A DNA stretch of 8,784 nucleotides from CAZDHT01 sp964505325 (GTDB taxonomy: Bacteria; Planctomycetota; PUPC01): assembly GCA_964505325.1 (NCBI GenBank), contig CAZDHT010000235.1:1-8784 (forward strand), in the 5' to 3' direction. This document shows, piece by piece, positions 1 through 6,747 of the stretch (positions within the stretch are counted from its first letter, which is position 1; the number at the start of each line of letters is the position of its first letter). Both the position numbers and the translations under genes were made by a program. Below the pieces are notes generated by a model. It was not told the origin of the DNA. It was given only the letters and a program-made list of their open reading frames with translations, and did not search any database.

Positions 1-992
1 GCGAACGGGACGGCCGCCTTGGCCCCGTTGTGGTCGAACGTGGAGTTGAAGAGCGACTCGGCCGCGTCGGCGATGGGCAGCGGGATGCCGCGCGCGTCGC
101 TCCCCCATTCGAGCTGGTTCATGAACCCGCCGCCCACCGCGTTCAGGTCGTCGAGCAGGCCACGCATGATCAGGTAGAGCGCCAGGCCCTGGTTGAAGCG
201 CTCGCCATCGGCGGCGTCGCGGAGTTCCAGGCGCTTGCCCAGGTGCCGGTCGATCCACCGGCGCAGTTTCTTCAACTCCTTCGCGTCGTAAGAGCCCTTG
301 GCGAGCATGTCGGCCAGGAGTTTCATATCGAGCCGGGTGATCTCGATCCCGAACGTGTTCCGCGTCGGGATCACGTGCGCCAGCGCCGTCTCCATCCCCA
401 TCGAGTCGTGGCCGAAGATCACGACGCGGCGGCCCTTCAGGCCCGCGTAGGTCAGCGCCGCGTAACACCAGTCGGTCAGCGCTTCGGCGGTCGGCGCGGT
501 CATCTTGGGGTTCATGCCCGTGTCCGGCCAGGTGCCGACGTTGAGCGTGACGAGCCGGCCCGACTGCGCGAGCGCGCCGTTGACCGCGTGTGCGTAGACG
601 ACGCCCGGCTTGGGGCCGGCGTTGCCGCAAGTGATGTTGACGGGCATGTCGCCCGGCAGACGGCCCAGCAGGCTGATGAGGGTGAGCTGTGGAAACGCCC
701 AGGTGTCGGGCGCGCAGACGACCGCGTCGACGTTCGCGTCGCGGAACTGCTTCGCGACGGCGTCCGCCTGCTTCTCGCCGTCGACCAGCAGCGGCGTCCA
801 CACCACCTCGGCCGGCGAGCCGTCGGGCATCTTGACGCCGGCGGCGATGACGTCGGCCACCATGCCGCAGATGTTGCCGGCGCGCTCACGGTCGGCCTTT
901 GCGATGCGCGGGTCGCCCGTGGCGCACACGCCGAACGTCACAACGCCGGGCTTCGCCCCGACCGTTCCGGACAGTCTCTTCGCCTTGGCCAC
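1..992 (-). CDS. L-fucose isomerase (FucI)-family sugar isomerase, 3' part outside window
   Basis: FucI-family enzymes are Mn-dependent ketol isomerases that convert L-fucose or D-arabinose to the matching ketose in the cytoplasm. I translated 330 codons on the minus strand without a stop; the gene runs off the left edge. Similarity to E. coli FucI, from memory, is clear: a GHDSMGM segment stands where FucI has GGVSMGI, then comes LDMKLLADMLAKGSYDAKEL, and near residue 316 NSTFDHNG stands where FucI has NSSFDWNG. In FucI the first catalytic Glu (ATEND) lies only a few residues further on, so the metal ligands are just outside the window and cannot be checked. The GTG start at 992 is chosen because AAGGAGG (1005-999) lies 6 nt upstream and the family-like N-terminus begins there. 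The exact substrate (fucose, arabinose or another aldose) is not decided by this sequence. Confidence 0.85.
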   Translation of the reverse strand, partial: MAKAKRLSGTVGAKPGVVTFGVCATGDPRIAKADRERAGNICGMVADVIAAGVKMPDGSPAEVVWTPLLVDGEKQADAVAKQFRDANVDAVVCAPDTWAFPQLTLISLLGRLPGDMPVNITCGNAGPKPGVVYAHAVNGALAQSGRLVTLNVGTWPDTGMNPKMTAPTAEALTDWCYAALTYAGLKGRRVVIFGHDSMGMETALAHVIPTRNTFGIEITRLDMKLLADMLAKGSYDAKELKKLRRWIDRHLGKRLELRDAADGERFNQGLALYLIMRGLLDDLNAVGGGFMNQLEWGSDARGIPLPIADAAESLFNSTFDHNGAKAAVPF

Positions 993-1027
993 TACGCGCC
1001 TCCTTCTTCCGTTCTGGAACCGTCACT

Positions 1028-1056
1028 AGAATCACCCGGCGCTCGGCAGAAGTCAA
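1028..1056 (-). promoter_or_regulatory. candidate sigma-70 promoter for the FucI-family gene
   Basis: On the minus strand TTGACT (1056-1051) is followed after 17 nt by GATTCT (1033-1028), about 36 nt upstream of the GTG start. The -35 is good and the -10 is poor (3 of 6), so this is tentative. Confidence 0.35.
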
Positions 1057-1090
1057 GGCCAAAAGCACCGGGCGGCGCCGCACTTATTCC

Positions 1091-1118
1091 TTGAAAAGCC
1101 CTCGTCGCGCACTATGAT
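1091..1118 (+). promoter_or_regulatory. sigma-70-type promoter of the zinc-ribbon membrane protein gene
   Basis: TTGAAA (1091-1096), a 16-nt spacer and TATGAT (1113-1118) form a near-consensus promoter about 78 nt upstream of the ATG at 1196. The intervening leader carries CGTGAT and GGGCGGGCCGG (1143-1163), a block that recurs upstream of the lipoprotein gene at 3447-3463. Confidence 0.6.
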
Positions 1119-1195
1119 GCTCGCGTGACATTCCTGGCCGACCGTGATCGGTGGGCGGGCCGGGGGCTGCGTCGTCGCTGTGAAAGGAGAGAGCC

Positions 1196-2133
1196 ATGCA
1201 GGTACGTTGTCCGCACTGCAAGAACTCGTTCGAGATTGCCGAGACCGGGACCAGCCCGATGATCAAGTGTCCGGGGTGCGGGCAGAGCTTCGAGCTGCCG
1301 CGGCTCGAGCCGCTCGAGCCGCTCGCGCCGCCTGCCCCGGCGCAGAAGGGCGGCGGCAACACGGCTCTCAAGGTCATCGGATGCGGATGCCTGACCCTGA
1401 TTNNNNNNNNNNNNNNNNNNNNNNNNNNNNNNNNNNNNNNNNNNNNNNNNNNNNNNNNNNNNNNNNNNNNNNNNNNNNNNNNNNNNNNNNNNNNNNNNNN
1501 NNGGGCGGCGGCAACACGGCTCTCAAGGTCATCGGATGCGGATGCCTGACCCTGATTGTCCTGGGCGTGGTCGCCGGCTACTTCGTGGTCACGAACATCC
1601 GGCGGCTCGCCGCCAACACCGCGCGGACGGTAGCGGTGTCGGCCATTCGGAACTCCGAGATGCCCAAGGCGACCCAAGACGGGCTCATCCAACAGGTCGA
1701 CCGGGTGACCGACGCATACAAGCGTAAGGAGATTTCCATCGAGCAGGTCGGCGCTGTGATGAAGGGCCTGGCCGAGAGCCCCCTCATCCCGATGGCGCTG
1801 ATCCACGCGACGGACGTCAAGTACGTCCAGCTTTCGGGGCTCAGCGTCGAGGAGAAGAAGCGCGGGTCCATCGAGCTGCAGCGGTTCGGGCGGGGCGTCG
1901 TCGAGGACAAGATCAAGAAGGAGGAAATCGAGGCGGCCCTCGACTACATCTCCGTGAAAAAGGGCAAGAACGAACGGCAGCTCAAGGAAAAGCTGACTGA
2001 CGAGGAGGTGCGGACCTTCCTCACCAAGGTCAAGGAGACCGCCGACGCGCACCAGATCCCCGACGAGCCGTACAAGATCGATCCGGTCGCCGAGTTCAGG
2101 AAGGTGGTCGACGCGGAGCTCGAAAAGAAGTGA
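1196..2133 (+). CDS. MJ0042-type zinc-ribbon protein with one membrane segment (broken by an assembly gap)
   Basis: The N-terminus has a CPHC...CPGCGQSFEL zinc ribbon (Cys5, Cys8, Cys25, Cys28), the MJ0042-type finger common in Planctomycetota and some Proteobacteria. A Pro/Glu/Leu linker follows, then one hydrophobic segment (about residues 57-80 of the merged protein) and a long charged, mostly helical C-terminal region rich in Lys/Glu. A strong ribosome-binding site, AAAGGAG (1183-1189), decides the start. As deposited, the frame breaks at a run of 100 N, because the 55 bases before and after the gap are identical. Removing one copy and the N run (155 bases) restores a single 260-codon frame ending at the TGA at 2133. 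The function is unknown; the likely location is the inner membrane with a cytoplasmic zinc ribbon. The PHP gene starts 49 bp downstream and may be cotranscribed. Confidence 0.8.
1348..1402 (+). repeat. 55-bp gap-flanking duplicate, left copy
   Basis: Identical over all 55 bases to 1503-1557 on the other side of the N run. It is most simply two contig ends that overlap but were not merged. Confidence 0.95.
1403..1502. other. assembly gap (100 N)
   Basis: Exactly 100 N separate two identical 55-base flanks (1348-1402 and 1503-1557). A fixed 100-N run is a common placeholder for a gap of unknown size. Confidence 0.98.
1503..1557 (+). repeat. 55-bp gap-flanking duplicate, right copy
   Basis: Identical to 1348-1402. 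Collapsing the two copies keeps the reading frame of the zinc-ribbon protein open. Confidence 0.95.
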
Positions 2134-2182
2134 GATGACCTGCCGGCCCGGGTAACATGCGACCGGCCCGGCGAACAGGACC

Positions 2183-2998
2183 ATGCTTGAAATCGACCAC
2201 GACCTGCACGTGCACACATACCTCTCCGCCTGCTGCAGCGACCCGGATAACCAGCGCCCGGCCAAGATCCTTGCCCGGGCGGAAGAACTGGGGCTGAAGA
2301 CCATCGGGTTCGCGGACCACCTGTGGGTCAATCCCGACCTCGAACCCAGCAACTGGTACCGACCGCAGGACGAAAGCCAGATCGCCCGGCTGCGGGCGGA
2401 CCTGGCCGCGGTGTCGACTTCGACGCGCGTCCTCGTCGGCTGCGAGTCCGAAACGATCGCGCCGGGCAAGTTCGGTATCACCCGCGAGATGGCCGAGCAG
2501 CTCGATTTCGTGCTGCTCCCCTGCAACCATCTCCACATGCTGGACTTCGTGGAACAACCCGCGAGCGACCGGCCGCGCGACGTCGCAGAGCATCTGCTGC
2601 GGCTCTTTCGCAGCGCGGTCGAGAGCGGCCTGGCGACGGCCATCCCTCATCCGTTCACCGCGCCGGGATTCATGGATCGGTTCGATGCCTTGGTCGCATC
2701 GGTGTCGGAGGCGGAGTTCCTCGACGTATGCGGCCTGGCAGCCGAGCGGGGCGTCGCCCTCGAGATCACCCGCGGATTCGTTCCGCCGGCGCCCGGGCCG
2801 GACCGGCCCTCGTGGAGCCTGGAGACGCCGCTGCGGTTCCTGCGCCTTGCCAGACAGGCGGGCTGCACATTCACCTTCGGCAGCGACGCGCACTGCTTCG
2901 CCGACGTCGGTTCCGTGGCCGACATCCGGCTCATTGTCGACGCGCTGGACCTGACGCGCGACGACGTGGCCGCGGTGGCGCGCGGGACGAGCGCGTAG
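2183..2998 (+). CDS. PHP-domain metal-dependent phosphoesterase (histidinol-phosphatase-like)
   Basis: The 271-residue protein has the full set of PHP metal-binding motifs in order: HxH at His9/His11 (DLHVHTY), ADH at Asp45-His46, Glu88 in GCESE, His116/His118 in CNHLH, His156 in PHPF and GSDAH with Asp235 and His237. The PHP family hydrolyses phosphoesters with a two- or three-metal centre; members include HisK-type histidinol phosphatase and the PHP domains of DNA polymerases. There is no polymerase or DRTGG domain here, so this is a stand-alone cytoplasmic phosphatase. There are no his genes nearby, so histidine biosynthesis is not supported by context and the substrate is open. The ATG at 2183 has only a weak AGGA very close upstream. 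Two copies of CCGGCCCGG (2143-2151 and 2163-2171) lie in the 49-bp gap before it. No separate promoter was seen. Confidence 0.85.
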   Translation: MLEIDHDLHVHTYLSACCSDPDNQRPAKILARAEELGLKTIGFADHLWVNPDLEPSNWYRPQDESQIARLRADLAAVSTSTRVLVGCESETIAPGKFGITREMAEQLDFVLLPCNHLHMLDFVEQPASDRPRDVAEHLLRLFRSAVESGLATAIPHPFTAPGFMDRFDALVASVSEAEFLDVCGLAAERGVALEITRGFVPPAPGPDRPSWSLETPLRFLRLARQAGCTFTFGSDAHCFADVGSVADIRLIVDALDLTRDDVAAVARGTSA

Positions 2999-3033
2999 GA
3001 AGCCAACCGGCGCCCGGGGGATCCACGGCCGTC

Positions 3034-3062
3034 TTGACAAGGGCCACGCTCTACGGGATGAT
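3034..3062 (+). promoter_or_regulatory. candidate sigma-70 promoter upstream of the first GH172 5' copy
   Basis: A perfect TTGACA (3034-3039), a 17-nt spacer and GATGAT (3057-3062, 4 of 6) lie about 65 nt before the ATG at 3127. The second, complete GH172 gene has no comparable promoter directly upstream, so this may be the original GH172 promoter. Confidence 0.5.
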
Positions 3063-3108
3063 CTGTGCGGAGCCGGGGCCGCGTGGCCGGAAGCTGCACA
3101 CGGGCAGA

Positions 3109-3242
3109 ACGTGAAAGGACACGGTCATGGACGTGACGCAAATGCCAGGATCGGGATTGGGGAATCTGCCGCTGCTGAGTGATGCGAAGTCGCGGTCGAT
3201 TTCGGCGGAGAACCCGGACGGCGCGAAGGGCGGCGGCGCCAA
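3109..3242 (+). repeat. 134-bp exact direct repeat, copy 1 (GH172 leader and first 38 codons)
   Basis: Identical at every base to 4074-4207. It contains the ribosome-binding site GAAAGGA, the ATG and the GH172 N-terminal segment. Upstream, a further 9 bases (GGCAGAACG, 3103-3111) also match 4055-4063 if a 13-nt indel is allowed. Downstream of 3242 the two copies diverge completely. Confidence 0.95.
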
Positions 3243-3384
3243 CCTGCGGGAGGTCCTCAAAAGGGCCCGCGGCTGCCGCGTCGAACTCATCATGAAGGAC
3301 ATCTCCACCGTTCGCTACGAGCCGCAGCGCCTGAGGGAGTGGGAGACCATCGCGATGGATGTCTTGGAGGAGTCTGCTCCGTGA
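3127..3384 (+). pseudogene. chimeric 85-codon ORF: GH172 N-terminus fused to a foreign (URO-D-like?) C-terminal tail
   Basis: Residues 1-38 (MDVTQMPGSGLGNLP onward, ending GAKGGGA) are identical to the start of the complete GH172 protein at 4092. From residue 39 the sequence changes to NLREVLKRARGC, then VELIMKDISTVRYEP and a short acidic end. This tail resembles the C-terminus of uroporphyrinogen-decarboxylase-like proteins with a K-D-T/S-T motif, recalled from family patterns and not searched. Neither part could fold as a catalytic domain. The joint is in frame and the ribosome-binding site (3112-3119) is intact, so a peptide could be made, but a recombination scar or an assembly chimera is more likely than a working gene. 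Confidence 0.7.
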
Positions 3385-3404
3385 GTTCTGTCCGGCGTTC
3401 CCAC

Positions 3405-3433
3405 TTGAGAAGCGCGTCCTGACACACTATCAT
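3405..3433 (+). promoter_or_regulatory. sigma-70-type promoter of the lipoprotein gene
   Basis: TTGAGA (3405-3410), a 17-nt spacer and TATCAT (3428-3433) lie about 66 nt upstream of the ATG at 3500. A leader block CGTGAT-GGGCGGGCCGG (3447-3463) follows, also found upstream of the zinc-ribbon gene. Confidence 0.55.
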
Positions 3434-3499
3434 TCTCTTGAGTTATCGTGATGGGCGGGCCGGAAGTCACTTCAGGAAGACGGACAGAGGGAGGTCGAA

Positions 3500-4018
3500 A
3501 TGGGCGCTGTGAATGGTAGTCGCGGCCGCGCCCGTGGTGCCGCTTGGACGGGCCTGCTGATGAGTCTCCTGATCGCGATGGTTGGGGTCGTATCCTGTCG
3601 AGGGACGACGCCGCTGAAGCGGGGCCTGACCCGGGACAGCCAGACGACCCTGGAGTCGCTCTTGGCGTGCCGGGACGATGCGGAGTTCTCCGCCTTGCTG
3701 ACAAAGATCGCCAGAACTCCTGACACCCAGTCAGTCCTCGTCCTGACGCATGCGATGTTCGACCTGCCCGCGGACCCGAAGAAGCTCCTCCGCGAGCAGC
3801 GCCCGTATAAGATGCGGAAACTGCGCGTGGAGAGGGCGCTTGATCAGATGGTCGCTGGTGGCGCCCACGATAGGCTGTCTGCGCGCTATTTCCGGGCGCT
3901 TGTGGGTCAAGGAGGGGCCGTTGAAGAGGCCAAGAAGCGCCTGCTCGACTGGACGATGGAGAACAAGAACAGAATGGTCTGGGATCCGAGGCTGGAACGC
4001 TTTGAGCTCAGAGACTAG
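3500..4018 (+). CDS. small predicted lipoprotein of unknown function
   Basis: The 172-residue product starts with an Arg-rich n-region, a hydrophobic stretch (about residues 15-32, WTGLLMSLLIAMVGVVS) and a lipobox VVSC, so Cys33 would be the lipidated first residue after signal peptidase II cleavage. The mature part is mostly helical and charged, with no motif I recognise. A good ribosome-binding site (GGGAGG, 5 nt before the ATG) and its own promoter argue that it is expressed. It lies wholly within the 965-bp segment between the two 134-bp repeats, so it may have arrived with that segment. Downstream is a 55-bp spacer, then GH172 repeat copy 2. No clear terminator was seen. Confidence 0.65.
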   Translation: MGAVNGSRGRARGAAWTGLLMSLLIAMVGVVSCRGTTPLKRGLTRDSQTTLESLLACRDDAEFSALLTKIARTPDTQSVLVLTHAMFDLPADPKKLLREQRPYKMRKLRVERALDQMVAGGAHDRLSARYFRALVGQGGAVEEAKKRLLDWTMENKNRMVWDPRLERFELRD

Positions 4019-4073
4019 GGCCACCGGGCTCCCTTTCCGACGGATACTAGGCCCGGCAGAACGGGTCCCCACG

Positions 4074-4207
4074 ACGTGAAAGGACACGGTCATGGACGTG
4101 ACGCAAATGCCAGGATCGGGATTGGGGAATCTGCCGCTGCTGAGTGATGCGAAGTCGCGGTCGATTTCGGCGGAGAACCCGGACGGCGCGAAGGGCGGCG
4201 GCGCCAA
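4074..4207 (+). repeat. 134-bp exact direct repeat, copy 2 (start of the complete GH172 gene)
   Basis: Identical to 3109-3242 and in direct orientation, 965 bp away. Homologous recombination between the copies would delete the lipoprotein gene and the chimeric tail and place the complete GH172 gene behind the promoter at 3034-3062. Confidence 0.95.
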
Positions 4208-5165
4208 GGCGGTACCGGGCGAGAACAGCGCCGCCCGCGAGCTCGGGGTCGGCTGGAAGGTGCGGCCGTGCATCACGCTCAAGGCGGGCGAGACGGTCAC
4301 GCTCGCCGAGATCGAAGGGCCGGGGGTCATCCGCCACATCTGGATCACCGTCCGCGAGGCCGCCTACCGGAACTGCGTCCTGCGGATGTACTGGGACGGC
4401 GAGGAGACCCCGTCCGTCGAGGTCCCGCTGGGCGATTTTTTCGCCTGCGGGCACGGGATGCGGACGAAGGTCAACTCGCTCCCCATCTGCGTCAATCCCG
4501 CCGGCGGGTTCAACAGCTACTGGCCGATGCCATTCCGCAAGTCGGCGCTGGTCACCGTCCAGAACGAATGGCACGAGGACATCGGCGGGTTCTTCTACCA
4601 GTTCGACTACTCGCTCGAGCCGGTGCCCGACGAAGCCGCTTACTTGCACGCCCAATGGCGGCGCTCGGTCACCACGCGCGAATACCCCGAGCACGTCGTC
4701 CTCGACGGCGTGAAAGGCAAGGGCCACTACGTCGGCACGTACCTCGCGTGGACCGCGTTCTCGAACGGCTGGTGGGGCGAGGGCGAGATGAAGTTCTACC
4801 TCGACGGCGACGGCGAACACCCGACCATCTGCACCACCGGCACCGAGGACTACTTCGGCGGGGCGTGGTGCTTCCGCAACACGGAGGGCCGCGAGGACCC
4901 GTTCTCGACGCCGTTCCTCGGCCTGCCGCTCGTCGAGCTCGAGGACAACAAGGTCCCGCGGTTCGGCCTCTACCGCTGGCATATCATGGACCCGGTCCGG
5001 TTCGACGAGGACCTCCGGGCGACGATCCAGTCGCTGGGCTGGTGGCCGAACCAGAAGTATGAGCCGCTGACCGACGACATCGCATCGGTCGGCTACTGGT
5101 ACCAGGCCGAGCCGCACGCGGCGTTCCCGGCGATGCCGGAGCCGAACGGCCGCCAGGCGAGGTGA
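4092..5165 (+). CDS. DUF2961 / glycoside hydrolase family 172 protein
   Basis: The 357-residue protein fits the DUF2961 family, now GH172 in CAZy, in length and motifs: an N-terminal GNLPLLSDAKSRSISAENP, then GPGVIRHIWITV (about 77-87), RMYWDGEETPSVEVPLGDFF (98-117), WWGEGEMKFYLDGD (227-240) and GTEDYFGGAW (250-259). Characterised GH172 enzymes act on alpha-D-fructofuranosides (difructose dianhydride I) or alpha-D-arabinofuranosides, using two glutamates. Candidates here are Glu230 (or Glu232) and Glu252; their spacing matches the characterised pair as I recall it, but I could not verify this. There is no signal peptide, so cytoplasmic action on an imported oligosaccharide is likely. GAAAGGA lies 7 nt before the ATG. 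No good promoter is seen between this gene and the lipoprotein gene. The MFS gene starts 109 bp downstream on the same strand and could supply substrate. Confidence 0.9.
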   Translation: MDVTQMPGSGLGNLPLLSDAKSRSISAENPDGAKGGGAKAVPGENSAARELGVGWKVRPCITLKAGETVTLAEIEGPGVIRHIWITVREAAYRNCVLRMYWDGEETPSVEVPLGDFFACGHGMRTKVNSLPICVNPAGGFNSYWPMPFRKSALVTVQNEWHEDIGGFFYQFDYSLEPVPDEAAYLHAQWRRSVTTREYPEHVVLDGVKGKGHYVGTYLAWTAFSNGWWGEGEMKFYLDGDGEHPTICTTGTEDYFGGAWCFRNTEGREDPFSTPFLGLPLVELEDNKVPRFGLYRWHIMDPVRFDEDLRATIQSLGWWPNQKYEPLTDDIASVGYWYQAEPHAAFPAMPEPNGRQAR

Positions 5166-5232
5166 GAGCGGCACAGGCGCGTGGGGGCATGGGGGAGCGA
5201 AGGGCTCGGGCGCGCCGGTGCCCTATGTGTTG

Positions 5233-5268
5233 TATAGGTCCTATAGGTCGTATAGGTCCTATTGAGGG
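5233..5268 (+). repeat. 9-bp tandem repeat (three units plus a decayed fourth) in the MFS gene leader
   Basis: TATAGGTCC, TATAGGTCG and TATAGGTCC follow head to tail (5233-5259). The next 9 bases, TATTGAGGG (5260-5268), look like a decayed fourth unit whose GAGGG serves as the ribosome-binding site for the ATG at 5275. Each unit also contains a TATAGG resembling a -10 box. Confidence 0.85.
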
Positions 5269-5274
5269 CGGACT

Positions 5275-6558
5275 ATGCGCATCCCGATGATCTTCCGCTT
5301 CTCGCTGTACGGCTTCCTCAAGAACCAGCAGTATTACGACCCCTTCATCATCCTGGCGTTCCGCGAGAAGGGGCTGTCGTTCTTCATGATCGGGCTCCTG
5401 ATCGGGTTCCGCGAGCTGTGCGTGAACCTGATGGAGGTGCCGACGGGGGTCATCGCCGACCTGTTCGGCCGCCGCCGCGCGATGATCCTGTCGTTCACCG
5501 CGTACGTCATCTCCTTCGCCATCTTCGGGACGTGCACGGCGGTGGAGTGGCTGTTCGCCGCGATGTTCTTCTTCGCCATCGGCGAGGCGTTCCGGACCGG
5601 TACCCACAAGGCGATGATCCTCGACTGGCTTCGCCTCCAGGGCCGCCAAAACGAAAAGACCAGAGTCTACGGCTACACCCGCTCGTGGTCGAAGATGGGC
5701 TCCGCCGTGGCCGCCTGGATCGCCGCCGCATTGGTCGTCTTCCACTCGGGCCGGTTCGGCAACATCTTCCTGTTCTGCATTCCGGTCTACGTGCTTGGCA
5801 TCATCAACTTCCTGGGCTATCCGCCCGAGCTGGACGGGCGGTACAAAGGCGGCGCCTCCCTGGGCGACGTGCTCCACCACCTGTTTGCCGCCTTCCGCCA
5901 GGTCATCCACAAGAGCCGCCTCCGCCGCGTCATCCTCGAGGCGGCCGGCTACGAGGGCATGTGCAAGGTCACCAAGGATTACCTCCAGCCGATCCTGATG
6001 CAGATGGCAATAGGCCTGACCATCCTGGTGAGTCTCGGTGATGTGAAGCGGACGGCGATCCTGATCGCCTGCGTGTACTCGATCCTCCAACTCGGCGCCG
6101 CCGTGACATCCCGCAAATCTCACGCCTTCGCCGGTCGCTTCGGCGGCGAGTACCAGGCGGCGAGGAACCTGTGGCTGATCGCCGCGGCGTTGCTGACCCT
6201 GGTGACCGTGTCGCTCTGGGTGGGGATCCTCTGGCCTGCCGTTGTGGGCTTTGTCCTGCTGGAGCTGTCCCGAAACCTGTGGCGCCCGATGACCATCACC
6301 CGCGTGGACAACGAGACCGACGCCACGATGGGGGCGACCATGCTGTCCATCGAATCACAGGCCAAGGCGACGGGGGCGATGGTCCTTGCTCCGCTGATCG
6401 GCTACGGCGTCGACGCCCTGGCCGAGGGCCCCAAGCAGCCCGCGCTGTGGGTGGCGGGCGCGGTGGCGCTCGTCGTCGCCATCATCGGCGCCGTGATCCC
6501 CGCGATGAAGCCGGCGCCGGCGGAGGCGAAGGCCGAGAACGCTGAGCGTGACGCCTGA
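5275..6558 (+). CDS. major facilitator superfamily (MFS) transporter
   Basis: The 427-residue integral membrane protein has about twelve hydrophobic segments. The MFS signature lies between TM2 and TM3: EVPTGVIADLFGRRRAM (about residues 44-60), with the G-x-x-x-D-x-x-G-R-R pattern of motif A. A long central cytoplasmic loop (about 182-215) separates the two six-helix halves, and the C-terminus is a short Ala/Glu/Lys-rich tail. MFS carriers move small solutes by proton symport, antiport or facilitated diffusion; the substrate cannot be read from the sequence. The position just after the GH172 gene suggests a sugar or oligosaccharide, but the EVPTG type also includes efflux carriers. The ribosome-binding site GAGGG (5264-5268) fixes the ATG at 5275. 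Confidence 0.88.
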   Translation: MRIPMIFRFSLYGFLKNQQYYDPFIILAFREKGLSFFMIGLLIGFRELCVNLMEVPTGVIADLFGRRRAMILSFTAYVISFAIFGTCTAVEWLFAAMFFFAIGEAFRTGTHKAMILDWLRLQGRQNEKTRVYGYTRSWSKMGSAVAAWIAAALVVFHSGRFGNIFLFCIPVYVLGIINFLGYPPELDGRYKGGASLGDVLHHLFAAFRQVIHKSRLRRVILEAAGYEGMCKVTKDYLQPILMQMAIGLTILVSLGDVKRTAILIACVYSILQLGAAVTSRKSHAFAGRFGGEYQAARNLWLIAAALLTLVTVSLWVGILWPAVVGFVLLELSRNLWRPMTITRVDNETDATMGATMLSIESQAKATGAMVLAPLIGYGVDALAEGPKQPALWVAGAVALVVAIIGAVIPAMKPAPAEAKAENAERDA

Positions 6559-6585
6559 ACGACCGGGCGCCGGCAGGGACGCGAC

Positions 6586-6747
6586 ATGAAGACCCATCGG
6601 CTCTTCTGCGCCGTGTTCGGCGCTTTCCGGCTGGTCGCCGCCGCGGGCGAGACCCTGGTCTACAACGGCGACTTCGAGATGTTCCGGGGGCAAATCACGA
6701 GGATGGTAGCGGGGGCAAGATTTGAACTTGCGGCCTCCAGCTTATGA
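6586..6747 (+). pseudogene. 5' remnant of a secreted-protein gene, cut off next to the tRNA
   Basis: An ATG 27 bp after the MFS stop, with a weak AGGGA upstream, opens a frame whose first 20 residues (MKTHRLFCAVFGAFRLVAAA) look like a signal peptide. It is followed by GETLVYNGDFEM, the usual start of a secreted carbohydrate-binding or jelly-roll domain (NGDFE). After about codon 36 (near 6693) the sequence enters the antisense of the tRNA-Met gene and stops at 6747. Only 6586-6693 is plausible gene sequence; the rest of the gene is missing. Confidence 0.6.

Noticed and set aside
30..1094. Long plus-strand ORF (354 codons) over the isomerase
   Set aside because: It is antisense to a clear FucI-family protein; its residue mix (Arg/Val/Gly/Asp-rich, no motif) is typical of a shadow frame in GC-rich DNA.
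2143..2171. Regulatory direct repeat CCGGCCCGG before the PHP gene
   Set aside because: Two 9-mers of pure G/C in very GC-rich DNA are weak evidence, and no promoter is associated with them.
1084..2643. 519-codon minus-strand ORF
   Set aside because: It runs through the N gap and is antisense to the zinc-ribbon and PHP genes, which have recognisable motifs.
4047..5174. 375-codon minus-strand ORF
   Set aside because: Antisense shadow of the GH172 gene with no family motif.
4984..6123. 379-codon minus-strand ORF
   Set aside because: Antisense to the GH172 3' end and the MFS gene, and its repeated RPIGPI-type stretch is only the 9-bp tandem repeat read backwards.
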